Shown piece by piece: positions 28,375-36,347 of a stretch of DNA of 40,077 nt (positions within the stretch are counted from its first letter, which is position 1; every line of letters starts with the position of its first letter). The stretch comes from Pseudomonadota bacterium (lineage in GTDB: Bacteria > Pseudomonadota > Alphaproteobacteria > Rhodospirillales > Magnetospirillaceae): positions 1 to 40,077 of the forward strand of contig JAJXUO010000028.1 of assembly GCA_021782815.1 (NCBI GenBank). Direction: 5' to 3'. Made by a program: the position numbers and the translations under genes. Below the pieces are notes generated by a model that worked only from the letters and a program-made list of their open reading frames with translations, was not told the DNA's origin and made no database searches.

Positions 28375-28550
28375 CAGGGTCATCGGGTGAACGCGCGATC
28401 GTTGTTCGTTTGTACGGGATTTTCGCCGCGTTGGCGCACCCTCGCGCCCGCGCAACCGTTTGCGCGCAAGCCAAGCTGGCGGCACGCCAGCGCCCGGCGC
28501 CTGAGCGGACATGTGAAAACCAGGGCAATCGGCTTCGCCCGATTGCCCTG
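28375..28550. mobile_element. R2 copy 2: MITE-like element
   Basis: A 176-bp second copy of the R2 element with the same CAGGG ... CCCTG ends. It differs from copy 1 mainly in the central hairpin, which reads GGCGC/GCGCC (28433-28448) instead of GGCCC/GGGCC: both arms changed together, so pairing is kept. It ends exactly where the minus-strand methyltransferase stop codon (28551-28553) begins, so its terminal 11-bp stem may act as that gene's 3' hairpin. The flanks GCGGGCCAGC and TCAGGGCAGC agree at 7 of 10 positions, a possibly decayed target duplication. The remaining 118 bp up to the MBOAT start hold nothing else recognisable. Confidence 0.8.
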
Positions 28551-29669
28551 TCAGGGCAGCGGCGGCGTGAGGAAGAGGAACACCCGCAAGCCGCCGTGCG
28601 CCACCGGGCCGATGGGGGCGGCGAAGGGCAGGGCGCAGGCGCGGGCCAGGGTGGCGTCGCTGGTGATCAGCCCCAGCCGCCAGCCGGAAAAGCGGCCGCG
28701 CATCACCTCGCCCAATTGGCGGTAGAGCGGCATCAGGCTTTTGCGGTCGCCCAGCCGTTCGCCGTAGGGCGGGTTGACCATGACGAGGCCGGGCGGCGCC
28801 CCCGGCGGCGGCCGGCATTCGCCCAGGGTCAGGGGCAGGAAGCTGGTGATGGCGCCCACGCCGGCGCGCACGGCGTTGGCGTGGCTCATGCCCACGGCGC
28901 CGGGATCGCGGTCGCTGCCGTAGAAGCGTAAGGCGGGCGGGGCGGCGGGCGGCGGCGCGGCGCGTAAACGGTCCCAGGCCTGGGGATCGAAACCGGCCAA
29001 CAGCTCGAAGGCGAAGGCGCGGCTGCGGCCGGGGGCCAGACCGGCGGCCATCTCGGCGGCCTCGATGACGAAGGTGCCCGAGCCGCACATGGGGTCCAGC
29101 ACCGTCTCGTCGCCCCGGTAGCCGGCCAGGCGCAGAAAGGCGGCGGCCATGGTTTCGCGCATGGGGGCCTTGTTCACCGCCTCCTTGTGCTTGCGCTTGT
29201 GCAGAGGCTCGCCCGAGGTGTCGACGCTGACGGTGCAAAGATCGTCGTCGATGCGCACCTTGACGCAGATCTCGGCCTCGTCGATGCGCGGCGCGCCCAG
29301 GCTTTCGTGCAAGGCGGTGGCCACGCGCTCGGCTGCCGCCCCGGCGTGATAGATGCGCGAGGCCTTGCAGGCCGCCTCCACCCGCACCGGCAGATCGGGG
29401 CGCAGCACCGCGCCCCAGGGCAGCTTGCGCGCCCGCTTGTCCAACTGGGCCAGATGCAGGGCGCGGAAGGCGCCGATGCGGGCCAAAACCTTGCTGGCGC
29501 AGCGCAAGGAAAGGTTGGCGCGCCACACCTCGGGCCAGCCGCCCTCCACCACCACCCCGCCCTTGACGGCGCGGGCGGCGACAAAGCCCTGTTCCCGCGC
29601 TTCCGCCAGCAGGGCCGCTTCCAGGCCGGGGGCGGTGACCAGGAAAATCTCGAAACCGGTATCGCTCAT
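28551..29669 (-). CDS. rlmL: THUMP-domain rRNA methyltransferase (RlmL-type, 23S m2G2445)
   Basis: A 372-aa enzyme with an N-terminal ferredoxin-like/THUMP RNA-binding region (about 1-155) and a class I SAM methyltransferase domain. The SAM loop reads LDPMCGSGTF (191-200) and the catalytic base-amine motif is NPPY (299-302). Conserved KRKHKEAVNKAPMRETMAAA lies between the two. It corresponds to the N-terminal RlmL half of the E. coli RlmKL fusion. It should methylate N2 of G2445 in 23S rRNA, but RlmL-like paralogues with other guanosine targets exist, so the exact site is inferred. The stop codon abuts an R2 element. Confidence 0.85.
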   Translation of the reverse strand: MSDTGFEIFLVTAPGLEAALLAEAREQGFVAARAVKGGVVVEGGWPEVWRANLSLRCASKVLARIGAFRALHLAQLDKRARKLPWGAVLRPDLPVRVEAACKASRIYHAGAAAERVATALHESLGAPRIDEAEICVKVRIDDDLCTVSVDTSGEPLHKRKHKEAVNKAPMRETMAAAFLRLAGYRGDETVLDPMCGSGTFVIEAAEMAAGLAPGRSRAFAFELLAGFDPQAWDRLRAAPPPAAPPALRFYGSDRDPGAVGMSHANAVRAGVGAITSFLPLTLGECRPPPGAPPGLVMVNPPYGERLGDRKSLMPLYRQLGEVMRGRFSGWRLGLITSDATLARACALPFAAPIGPVAHGGLRVFLFLTPPLP

Positions 29670-29855
29670 GGCGGATCAATAGCACCGGGACGGCGGGAAG
29701 TCGATGCGGCGATGCGGTCCGCGCCGTCCGCTGAACAGTGCCGGCCCTCTGAAGGGCGGGTTCCCCGATCGCTGCGACGGTGCCGTTTCCCGCTTTCCGT
29801 CGCGGCGCGCAGCGGCTACCTTGGCGCCGTTTTGACGGCAAGGGGAGGCTGGGGG

Positions 29856-30449
29856 ATGCGACGGTTGGGGGCGCTGGCGCTGCTGGGGGCATTGCTGTCG
29901 GCCTGCACCACCTCGGAGTCGGTGTATCAGGGGGCGCGGGGCGCGGTTCCCGACCCGGCGGACCCGGCGATTTTCCTGGTGCGGCACGGCTGGCATACCC
30001 AGATCGAGGCGCCGCTGCGAACGCTGCCGCCGTTCTTCCTGCCGCTGCTGCCGCCCGACCGCGACGGCGGGCGCTATGTGATGATGGGCTTCGGCGCCAA
30101 GGGCTATTTCGACCATGCCGACGCCGGCGCCATGGACGGCCTGCAAGCCCTGTTCGCGGCGGATGGCGCCCTGCAGATCTCGGTGGTGACCGATCTGGTG
30201 CCCGGCGACGGCCAGCACCAGGCGCGCCGCCTGACGCTGTCGCCGCAGGGCTATGCCCGGCTGCTGCGCTTCGTGGCCAACAGCGTGGCGCGCGATAGCG
30301 CCGGCCGCCCCCGCCTGGATCTGGCGCAAAAGCCCAACGATTATTTCTACGACACCAGGGCCGGTTACAGCCTGAGCTATAATTGCAACGACTGGACGGC
30401 GGCGGCCCTGGCGGCCGGCGGCGTCGGCGTGGAAGGCGTTTCCCCTTAA
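29856..30449 (+). CDS. DUF2459 / TIGR02117 family lipoprotein
   Basis: A 197-aa protein with a lipoprotein signal: MRRLGALALLGALLSAC, with the lipobox LSAC placing the modified Cys at C17. The mature part has FLVRHGWHTQIEAPL, YVMMGFGAKGYF and YSLSYNCNDWTAAAL, the pattern of the DUF2459 family, whose conserved His and Cys/Asn residues hint at a papain/NlpC-like hydrolase fold (not proven). GGGGAGG is just upstream of the ATG. It is transcribed away from the methyltransferase gene across 186 bp in which I see no clear promoter. Function unknown. Confidence 0.8.
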   Translation: MRRLGALALLGALLSACTTSESVYQGARGAVPDPADPAIFLVRHGWHTQIEAPLRTLPPFFLPLLPPDRDGGRYVMMGFGAKGYFDHADAGAMDGLQALFAADGALQISVVTDLVPGDGQHQARRLTLSPQGYARLLRFVANSVARDSAGRPRLDLAQKPNDYFYDTRAGYSLSYNCNDWTAAALAAGGVGVEGVSP

Positions 30450-30563
30450 GGGCGGGTGTCCTTTCGCCTTTCGCGGCCCGGTGACGCCCTGGCCCCCCTT
30501 TGAATGCGCGTTCCGGCGCCTCGCCCACCCCCTCCTCCCCCATCAGCAGATCCGGCCCGCCCG

Positions 30564-30591
30564 ATGGATTCTCGTCGCGACGAGAATCCAT
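30564..30591. promoter_or_regulatory. Perfect 28-bp palindrome upstream of mdcA
   Basis: ATGGATTCTCGTCG followed at once by its exact reverse complement, with no spacer, 125 bp before the mdcA ATG. It lacks a T-tract, so it is not an ordinary terminator. A symmetric operator for a dimeric regulator is the simplest reading; a cruciform or remnant of an inverted insertion is also possible. Confidence 0.6.
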
Positions 30592-30613
30592 TGATTCTGT
30601 ATGGAATGTGGGG

Positions 30614-30638
30614 AATACTGTGTTTTGTATACAGTATT
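30614..30638. promoter_or_regulatory. Putative operator for the GntR/FCD regulator
   Basis: The core TGTATACA (30626-30633) is a perfect palindrome like the GT-AT-AC sites bound by GntR/FCD regulators; I recall ATTGTATACAAT for Acinetobacter MdcY. It overlaps a perfect inverted repeat AATACTG-N11-CAGTATT (30614-30620, 30632-30638). A weak promoter (TTGATT at 30591, 17 bases, AATACT at 30614) overlaps it, so binding would repress mdcA transcription. Confidence 0.5.
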
Positions 30639-30716
30639 TATCTTGCGGGTCGCAAAACGCTCACGGCCTCCGTTACGGGGCGGGACATCCGCAAAAGGTT
30701 GAAAAGGAGTCTGAAA

Positions 30717-32378
30717 ATGGTCCTTCCGGCTGATAACCCTGCCATTCCTGAGCAATGGAATCGCAGGGGATTGAGTAAGGCCCGGCGCTTGTCCCGCGTG
30801 GCATCCTTGGCACAAGGCAAGCTTCTGCCGAGCGCGAAAATCACCGAGGTGCTGGAAGCGGTGATCGAGCCCGGAGACAGGTTGGCACTGGAGGGCAACA
30901 ACCAGAAGCAGGCTGATTTTCTGTCCCGCGCCCTGGCCGAGGTCGATGCCAAACGGATCCATGACATTCATCTGCTGATTTCCAGCATCAGCCGCCGCGA
31001 GCATCTGACGCTTTTCGAGCGGGGGATCGCGCGCAAGGTCGATTTCGCCTTTGCCGGTCCGCAAAGCCTGCGGGTGGCGCAGCTTGTGGAAGACGGAAAG
31101 ATCGAGATCGGCGCCATTCACACCTATGTCGAGCTTTACGCCCGGATGCTGGTGGATCTGACGCCGAATATCGCCCTGGTTTGTGCCGAAAAGGCCGATG
31201 CCCAAGGCAATCTCTATACCGGCCCCAACACCGAGGATACGCCGACCATCGTCGAGGCCACCGCCTTCCGGCAAGGCATCGTGATCGCGCAGGTCAATGA
31301 ACTGGTCGAGACCTTGCCGCGCGTCGATATTCCCGGCTCGTGGGTCGATTTCATTGTGGTGGCCGATCGGCCCTTCGCCGTCGAACCGCTGTTCACCCGG
31401 GATCCGCGCATCATCAACGAGCTGCAGGTGTTGATGGGAATGATGGTGATCCGTGGCATTTACCAACGCCATGGCGTCACCTCCCTGAACCACGGCATCG
31501 GCTTCGACACCGCCGCCATCGAGCTTTTGCTGCCGACCTACGGCCAATCCCTGGGGCTGAAGGGCAAGATCTGCCGCAACTGGACCTTGAACCCGCATCC
31601 GACCCTGATCCCCGCCATCGAAAGCGGCTGGGTGGAAAGCGTGCATTGCTTCGGCAGTGAAGTGGGCATGGAAAACTATATCCGCGCCCGGCCCGACGTG
31701 TTCTTCACGGGGCACGATGGCAGCATGCGGTCCAACCGCGTGCTGTGTCAGTTGGCCGGTCAGTATGCCGTCGATCTGTTCATCGGTTCGACGCTGCAGA
31801 TGGATGGCGACGCCAATTCCTCCACCGTGATCCTGGGGCGTCTGGCCGGTTTCGGTGGCGCGCCGAACATGGGGCACGACCCCAGGGGCCGTCGGCATGC
31901 CTCCCCCGCCTGGCTCGATCTGATCACGGCGGAATCCGACGTGGTGCGGGGACGCAAGCTGGTGGTGCAGCTTGCCGAGACCTATCAGAAGGGCGGCGAG
32001 CCGGTCATCGTCGACTCGCTGGATGCCGTCCAGGTCGGCAAGAACAGCGGTATGCCCATCGCCCCGGTGATGATCTATGGCGACGACGTCAGCCATGTGG
32101 TGACCGAGGAGGGCATCGCCTACCTGTTCAAGGCCGAAGGCGAGGCGGAGCGCCGCGCCGCCCTTGCCGCGGTCGCCGGGGCCACGTCCATCGGCATGAA
32201 GGCCGATGCGAAAAAGAGCGAAGAGCTTCGCGGCCGGGGAATTGTCGCCTACCCCGAAGATCTGGGCATCAATCCCAATCAGGCCCAGCGCTCCTTGCTG
32301 GCGGCGCGGAGCGTCGAGGATCTGGTGGCCTGGTCGGGCGGTTTGTACGATCCCCCGGCCCGTTTCCGCACGTGGTGA
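30717..32378 (+). CDS. mdcA: Malonate decarboxylase alpha subunit (acetyl-ACP:malonate ACP transferase)
   Basis: A 553-aa protein, close to the usual MdcA length. It exchanges acetyl on the acyl carrier protein for malonate, giving malonyl-ACP and acetate. Family stretches include EGNNQKQADFLSRAL, ALVCAEKADAQGNLYTGPNTEDTP, MVIRGIYQRHGVTSLNHGIGFDTAAIELLLPTYG and RLAGFGGAPNMGHDPRGRRHASPAW. The frame is open from 30504, but I start at the ATG at 30717, with AGGAG seven bases upstream; the longer N terminus would run through the palindrome and operator. It is the first gene of mdcABCDEFGH, and mdcB follows after 10 bp. Confidence 0.96.
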   Translation: MVLPADNPAIPEQWNRRGLSKARRLSRVASLAQGKLLPSAKITEVLEAVIEPGDRLALEGNNQKQADFLSRALAEVDAKRIHDIHLLISSISRREHLTLFERGIARKVDFAFAGPQSLRVAQLVEDGKIEIGAIHTYVELYARMLVDLTPNIALVCAEKADAQGNLYTGPNTEDTPTIVEATAFRQGIVIAQVNELVETLPRVDIPGSWVDFIVVADRPFAVEPLFTRDPRIINELQVLMGMMVIRGIYQRHGVTSLNHGIGFDTAAIELLLPTYGQSLGLKGKICRNWTLNPHPTLIPAIESGWVESVHCFGSEVGMENYIRARPDVFFTGHDGSMRSNRVLCQLAGQYAVDLFIGSTLQMDGDANSSTVILGRLAGFGGAPNMGHDPRGRRHASPAWLDLITAESDVVRGRKLVVQLAETYQKGGEPVIVDSLDAVQVGKNSGMPIAPVMIYGDDVSHVVTEEGIAYLFKAEGEAERRAALAAVAGATSIGMKADAKKSEELRGRGIVAYPEDLGINPNQAQRSLLAARSVEDLVAWSGGLYDPPARFRTW

Positions 32379-32388
32379 GGAGGGACGG

Positions 32389-33303
32389 ATGTTTCTCTCA
32401 ACCCATCTGGCGGCCGCGGCGGTGTTTCCCGCGTCTCCAGCTCCGGAACCAGGGGATTGGGCAGTCCAATTGGCCGACGAGGCGGTTCTGGCGCTTGTGG
32501 AGGAAGCCCAGTTGACGCCAAAGCCGGCCTTGGTGGATCGCCGCGGCAGCGGCGCCCATCGGGATCTCGATCTGCCCCTGATGCTGCGTTCGGCGCACGC
32601 GCTGCGGCCGGCCTTCACCCGCATGGCGCTCGCCGCCCGCGGAATGGTTGCCGGGCAGGAATTGCGGGAACGCCTTGCCGCCATCGGTCGGCACGGCGAG
32701 GCCGAGATGATGGCGGCGACCGGTGGCTGCAACAGTCATCGCGGCGCCATTTGGGCCTTGGGCCTGTTGATCGCCGGTGGCGTTCTCGACGGTCGGGGCG
32801 ATGCCGCGGGGATCGCCGGCCGGGCCGGTGCCATTGCCCGGCACGCCGACCGTCATGCCCCGCAGATCTTCAGCAACGGTCGTCGGGCCGCCGCCAAATA
32901 CGGGGCCGGCGGGGCGCGTCGTGAAGCGGAGGAGGGCTTCCCCCACGCCGTGGACATTGGCCTTCCGGCGCTGCGGTCGGCACGTGGGCGGGGTCTCTCC
33001 GAGACGGTGGCCCGGGTGGAGGCGTTGCTGTCCATCATGGCCAGTCTCACGGATACCTGCCTGCTCCATCGCGGCGGGCCGCCGGCGCTCGAGACCGCGC
33101 GCCGCGGCGCCGCTGCGGTGCTGGCGCAAGGGGGCATCGCCACGCCAGCCGGGCAGGCCCGCTTCGAGACACTGGAGCGCGATCTGCTCGCCCTCAACGC
33201 TTCGCCGGGGGGAGCGGCGGATTTGCTGGCCGCCACTTTGTTTCTGGATCGTCTCGACGCCCGCCATGCGTCGCAATCCAGTCAACCTCGTTCCTGGAGG
33301 TAA
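32389..33303 (+). CDS. mdcB: Triphosphoribosyl-dephospho-CoA synthase (malonate decarboxylase cofactor)
   Basis: A 304-aa CitG/MdcB family enzyme. It makes 2'-(5''-triphosphoribosyl)-3'-dephospho-CoA from dephospho-CoA and ATP, the precursor of the MdcC prosthetic group. Conserved stretches are LTPKPALVDRRGSGAHRDLDLPLML, ATGGCNSHRGAIWALGLL and SIMASLTDTCLLHRGG. The ATG at 32389 follows GAGGAGGGA; the frame extends upstream only into mdcA. Gap to mdcC 7 bp, with the mdcC ribosome-binding site inside the end of this gene. Confidence 0.95.
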   Translation: MFLSTHLAAAAVFPASPAPEPGDWAVQLADEAVLALVEEAQLTPKPALVDRRGSGAHRDLDLPLMLRSAHALRPAFTRMALAARGMVAGQELRERLAAIGRHGEAEMMAATGGCNSHRGAIWALGLLIAGGVLDGRGDAAGIAGRAGAIARHADRHAPQIFSNGRRAAAKYGAGGARREAEEGFPHAVDIGLPALRSARGRGLSETVARVEALLSIMASLTDTCLLHRGGPPALETARRGAAAVLAQGGIATPAGQARFETLERDLLALNASPGGAADLLAATLFLDRLDARHASQSSQPRSWR

Positions 33304-33310
33304 CCTGATC

Positions 33311-33604
33311 ATGGATGTTCTCAACTTCACTTATCCCGGCGAAACCAGGGTTTCGCATCGCGCCCATGTCGGCGTGGTGGGTTCGGGCGATCTGGAAATT
33401 CTGCTCGAACCCTCCCCCGATGGCGCCGCGCATGTGCGGGTCCGGACCAGTGTCGATGGCTATGCGCCCATCTGGCGGAAGGTTCTGGACCGCTTCTTCT
33501 CGCGCTACAAGGGCTGCGTTTCCATTGAAATCAACGACTTCGGGGCAACCCCGGGGATGGTGATGCTGCGTTTGCAGCAGGCTGTCGAGGAGCAAGGGCA
33601 ATGA
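33311..33604 (+). CDS. mdcC: Malonate decarboxylase acyl carrier protein (delta subunit)
   Basis: A 97-aa acyl carrier protein. The phosphoribosyl-dephospho-CoA arm is expected on S25 in VVGSGDLEIL, the same position I recall for Klebsiella MdcC. It carries acetyl and malonyl groups between MdcA and MdcDE. GGAGG about 10 bases upstream sets the start; the stop overlaps mdcD as ATGA. Confidence 0.95.
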   Translation: MDVLNFTYPGETRVSHRAHVGVVGSGDLEILLEPSPDGAAHVRVRTSVDGYAPIWRKVLDRFFSRYKGCVSIEINDFGATPGMVMLRLQQAVEEQGQ

Positions 33605-34464
33605 GCGTCACGATTGATCTGCAGCGCTTCCTGGCACGGCGCAGTTTTGTCGAATTATCGGCGCGCGAGCGGGCCCATGCCCTGCTGGACAAGGGGAGCG
33701 GCAAGGAACTGGTCGGCCCCTTCGATCGTCAGCACAGCGTTTGGCTGGAAATGCAGAACATTGTTCCGCAGGAAGACGACGGCGTGGTGGTGATCCATGG
33801 CCGCATGGACGGAAAGCCCGCCGTGGTCGTGGCCATCGAAGGCGCCTTCCAGGGCGGCAGCATGGGCGAGGTCGCGGGGCAAAAGATCGTCTGCGCCCTT
33901 GAACTGGCGAAGCGCGACCACGAAAGGGGCATTCCCACCCGGCCCGTCTTGTTGCTGGAAACCGGCGGGGTGCGTTTGCAGGAGGCCAATCTGGGTCTGG
34001 CGGTGATCGCCGAGATCCATGCCGCCATCATCGCCCTGCGCCCGTATGTGCCCGTGGTGGCGGTGATCGCCGGACTGGTGGGCTGCTTCGGCGGCATGTC
34101 GTTGGCGGCGGCTCTGTGCAGCCATCTGATTCTGACCCGTCAGGCCCGTCTCGGCATGAACGGCCCGGAAGTGATCGAACAGGAGGCCGGCATCGCCGAG
34201 ATGGATGCGGGCGACAAGCGTCTGGTCTGGAGCCTGATCGGCGGGGAACAGCGTGCCGCCGTCGGACTGATCGACGATCTGGTGGAAGACGACGCCGAGG
34301 CCGTGGCGCATGCGGTTCGCGCCGCGTTCCAGGCGCGCCGGCCCGTTCAGCATCGCAGCGAACAGGTGGATTTCTTCCTGGAGCGGCTGGCCGCCATTGA
34401 TCCGGAACAGGTCAAGGATGGGGCGGCCCTGCGGGCTCTGTGGGGCAAAGGAGAGGTGAAATGA
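33601..34464 (+). CDS. mdcD: Malonyl-ACP decarboxylase beta subunit
   Basis: A 287-aa carboxyltransferase-fold (crotonase-like) subunit. With MdcE it decarboxylates malonyl-S-ACP to acetyl-S-ACP without biotin. Typical stretches are SFVELSARERAHALLDKGS, VVAIEGAFQGGSMGEVAGQKI, LLLETGGVRLQEANLGLAVIAEIHAAI and VGCFGGMSLAAALCSHLI, with glycine-rich oxyanion loops. Both ends overlap neighbours by ATGA (33601, 34461), suggesting coupled, equimolar translation with mdcC and mdcE. Confidence 0.96.
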   Translation: MSVTIDLQRFLARRSFVELSARERAHALLDKGSGKELVGPFDRQHSVWLEMQNIVPQEDDGVVVIHGRMDGKPAVVVAIEGAFQGGSMGEVAGQKIVCALELAKRDHERGIPTRPVLLLETGGVRLQEANLGLAVIAEIHAAIIALRPYVPVVAVIAGLVGCFGGMSLAAALCSHLILTRQARLGMNGPEVIEQEAGIAEMDAGDKRLVWSLIGGEQRAAVGLIDDLVEDDAEAVAHAVRAAFQARRPVQHRSEQVDFFLERLAAIDPEQVKDGAALRALWGKGEVK

Positions 34465-35294
34465 GCGCCGAACAGTCTGATCTTTCGGTCCGTGGCCGCC
34501 AATGGTTCGAAGCCCTGAGCGGAGAAAACGGCGTGACGGCGTCCGGCCCCGCGTCTGTCTTGAAGGCCGATGCGGTTCTTGGCGATGAAACCGTCCGCTT
34601 TCTGGCGGTGGTTCCTGATCCCGAAAGCCGCTTTCCCCGTGCCCGCAAGGGCGAGGTCGGGCTGGAACAGGCCTGGACCCTGGCCAAATATGTCCGCGAA
34701 ACCATCGAGCTGGACAAGGGGGCAACGCCCCGTCCCATCGTCGCGGTGGTCGATGTTCCCAGTCAGGCCTATGGCCGCCGCGAGGAGTTGATCGGCATTT
34801 ACCTCGCCTGTGCGGCGGCGGTGGATGCTTATGCCACGGCCCGCATGGCGGGACATCCGGTGATCGCCCTGCTGGTGGGCAAGGCCATGTCGGGGGCATT
34901 CCTGGCGCATGGCTATCAGGCCAACCGCATCCTGGCCCTCGATGATCCGGGGGTGATGGTGCATGCCATGGGCAAGGCCGCGGCCGCCCGTGTCACCAAG
35001 CGGTCCGTCGAGGATCTCGACGCCTTGGGGGAGACCGTGGTGCCGATGTCTTACGACATCCGCAATTACGCCAAGCTGGGCCTGTTGCACAAGGTGATCA
35101 AGGGCGTCGCCGCGGACTCGCTGGGGGCCGACGCTGTCGCCCTGGTCCGCAAGGAACTGGTGGCGGCCATCAGCGATACCCGCGCCGGTGGGCGCGATCT
35201 GTCCATCCGTCTCGAATCCGACGCCGCGAAAAAGGTGCGGCACGCCTCCATCGAGGTGCGCAAACGTCTGATCGAGCAATGGCCTGACGCGTAA
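34461..35294 (+). CDS. mdcE: Malonyl-ACP decarboxylase gamma subunit
   Basis: A 277-aa partner of MdcD with the second carboxyltransferase half: VVPDPESRFPRARKGEVGLEQAW, VVDVPSQAYGRREELIGIYLA and ALLVGKAMSGAFLAHGYQANRILALDDPGVMVHAMGKAAAARVTKRSVE. The MdcDE complex forms the decarboxylase active site. It starts inside the mdcD stop (ATGA). A strong hairpin with a T-rich tail follows within 8 bp of the stop, so transcription may partly end here before mdcF. Confidence 0.96.
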   Translation: MSAEQSDLSVRGRQWFEALSGENGVTASGPASVLKADAVLGDETVRFLAVVPDPESRFPRARKGEVGLEQAWTLAKYVRETIELDKGATPRPIVAVVDVPSQAYGRREELIGIYLACAAAVDAYATARMAGHPVIALLVGKAMSGAFLAHGYQANRILALDDPGVMVHAMGKAAAARVTKRSVEDLDALGETVVPMSYDIRNYAKLGLLHKVIKGVAADSLGADAVALVRKELVAAISDTRAGGRDLSIRLESDAAKKVRHASIEVRKRLIEQWPDA

Positions 35295-35301
35295 TCGCGG
35301 T

Positions 35302-35350
35302 TGCCGGCCGTTCCTCCTCGGCGACGGAACGGCCGGCATTCATTTTCTTG
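35302..35350 (+). terminator. Terminator-like hairpin inside the mdc operon
   Basis: TGCCGGCCGTTCC (35302-35314) pairs perfectly over 13 bp with 35326-35338, loop 11, followed by a T-rich run (35339-35350). It lies between mdcE and mdcF and should lower expression of mdcFGH relative to mdcABCDE. Confidence 0.7.
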
Positions 35351-35363
35351 AAAAGACCATGGG

Positions 35364-35398
35364 CCATTCCGTTCGGGACGGACGGGAATGGAGGAGGA
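35364..35398 (+). promoter_or_regulatory. Hairpin abutting the mdcF ribosome-binding site
   Basis: CCATTCC (35364-35370) pairs with GGAATGG (35385-35391), immediately followed by AGGAGGA (35392-35398), the mdcF ribosome-binding site. The stem could restrict or present that site. Inference only. Confidence 0.35.
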
Positions 35399-35405
35399 AC
35401 GCGCG

Positions 35406-36347
35406 ATGTTCATGATGATTATCAACGCCCTGGCGCCCGTCTTCTTTGTGATGGGCATGGGCTATTATGCCGGTTACATCAAGCGGGTGGACAATCAGAA
35501 CGTTCGAAGCCTGAACCTGTTCGTCATGCGTTTCGCGCTGCCGTCGGCGTTGTTCACGGCCATCGCCCATACGCCCCGCAGCGTCATTATCGGCAACGGG
35601 CCGCTGATGGGCGTGCTGACCATCAGTATGGTGGTTTTTTACGTTATCTTCTTTCTGATGCAGCGTCGTCTTTATGGTCTGGATATCGGCGAAGCCTCCA
35701 TGCAGACCCTGACCACGGCTTTGCCCAACTATGCCTCGGTCGGCCTGCCGCTGCTGGGGGCGGTTTATGGTCCCTCCAGCGCCCTCAGCGTGGCCGTGGC
35801 GATCGCGGTCGGCGCGACCACGGTTTCCCCCCTGACGTTGTTCTTTCTGAGCAGCACCAGCAACAAAAGCGAAGGATCGGCCGCCAGGCGCTTTTTCCAG
35901 GCCCTCAGTCATACCGTCGGCGCTCCGATCGTCTGGGGCCCCTTGGCCGGCCTGGCTCTGGCTTTGTCCGGTATCCATCTTCCCGACATCGCCAACCGGT
36001 GTTTCAATCTGATCGGCATGGCGACGGCGGGCGGGTCGTTGTTCCTCACGGGCCTGATCTTGTCGTCGCAGCGTCTGCGCCTCAATGCCAACGTCGTCTT
36101 CGGTGTGCTGATCAAGAACATTTTTCAGCCGCTGCTGGCCTACGGCGTTGTGCGTCTGATGGGGATTCCCGATCCGATCGGCGCCCAGAGCGTGATGCTG
36201 GTCGCCATTCCGGCGGGCTTCTTCGGCATGGTGTTCGGCGCTTCGCATAACGTGAAGAGCGAGGAGGCCGGCTCGACGCTGGTGATCTCGTCGGTCCTGT
36301 CGATGGTGACCTTGGCCGTCGCCATCATGGTGCTGGCGCCGAAATGA
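35406..36347 (+). CDS. mdcF: Malonate transporter, AEC family
   Basis: A 313-aa membrane protein with about 8-10 hydrophobic helices, of the auxin efflux carrier (AEC) family: ALAPVFFVMGMGYYAGYIKRVDNQNVRSLNLFVMRFALPSALF near the start, ALPNYASVGLPLLGAVYG in the middle and the AEC-type second half after a charged cytoplasmic loop (about 160-170). Its place in mdc identifies it as the malonate uptake protein MdcF. The ATG at 35406 is seven bases after AGGAGGA; an earlier ATG at 35388 precedes this site and is unlikely. Stop overlaps mdcG as ATGA. Confidence 0.92.
   Translation: MFMMIINALAPVFFVMGMGYYAGYIKRVDNQNVRSLNLFVMRFALPSALFTAIAHTPRSVIIGNGPLMGVLTISMVVFYVIFFLMQRRLYGLDIGEASMQTLTTALPNYASVGLPLLGAVYGPSSALSVAVAIAVGATTVSPLTLFFLSSTSNKSEGSAARRFFQALSHTVGAPIVWGPLAGLALALSGIHLPDIANRCFNLIGMATAGGSLFLTGLILSSQRLRLNANVVFGVLIKNIFQPLLAYGVVRLMGIPDPIGAQSVMLVAIPAGFFGMVFGASHNVKSEEAGSTLVISSVLSMVTLAVAIMVLAPK

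Noticed and set aside
30543-32732. A 729-aa minus-strand open frame opposite mdcA
   Set aside because: mdcA is unmistakable; the antisense frame has no domain and covers intergenic regulatory DNA.
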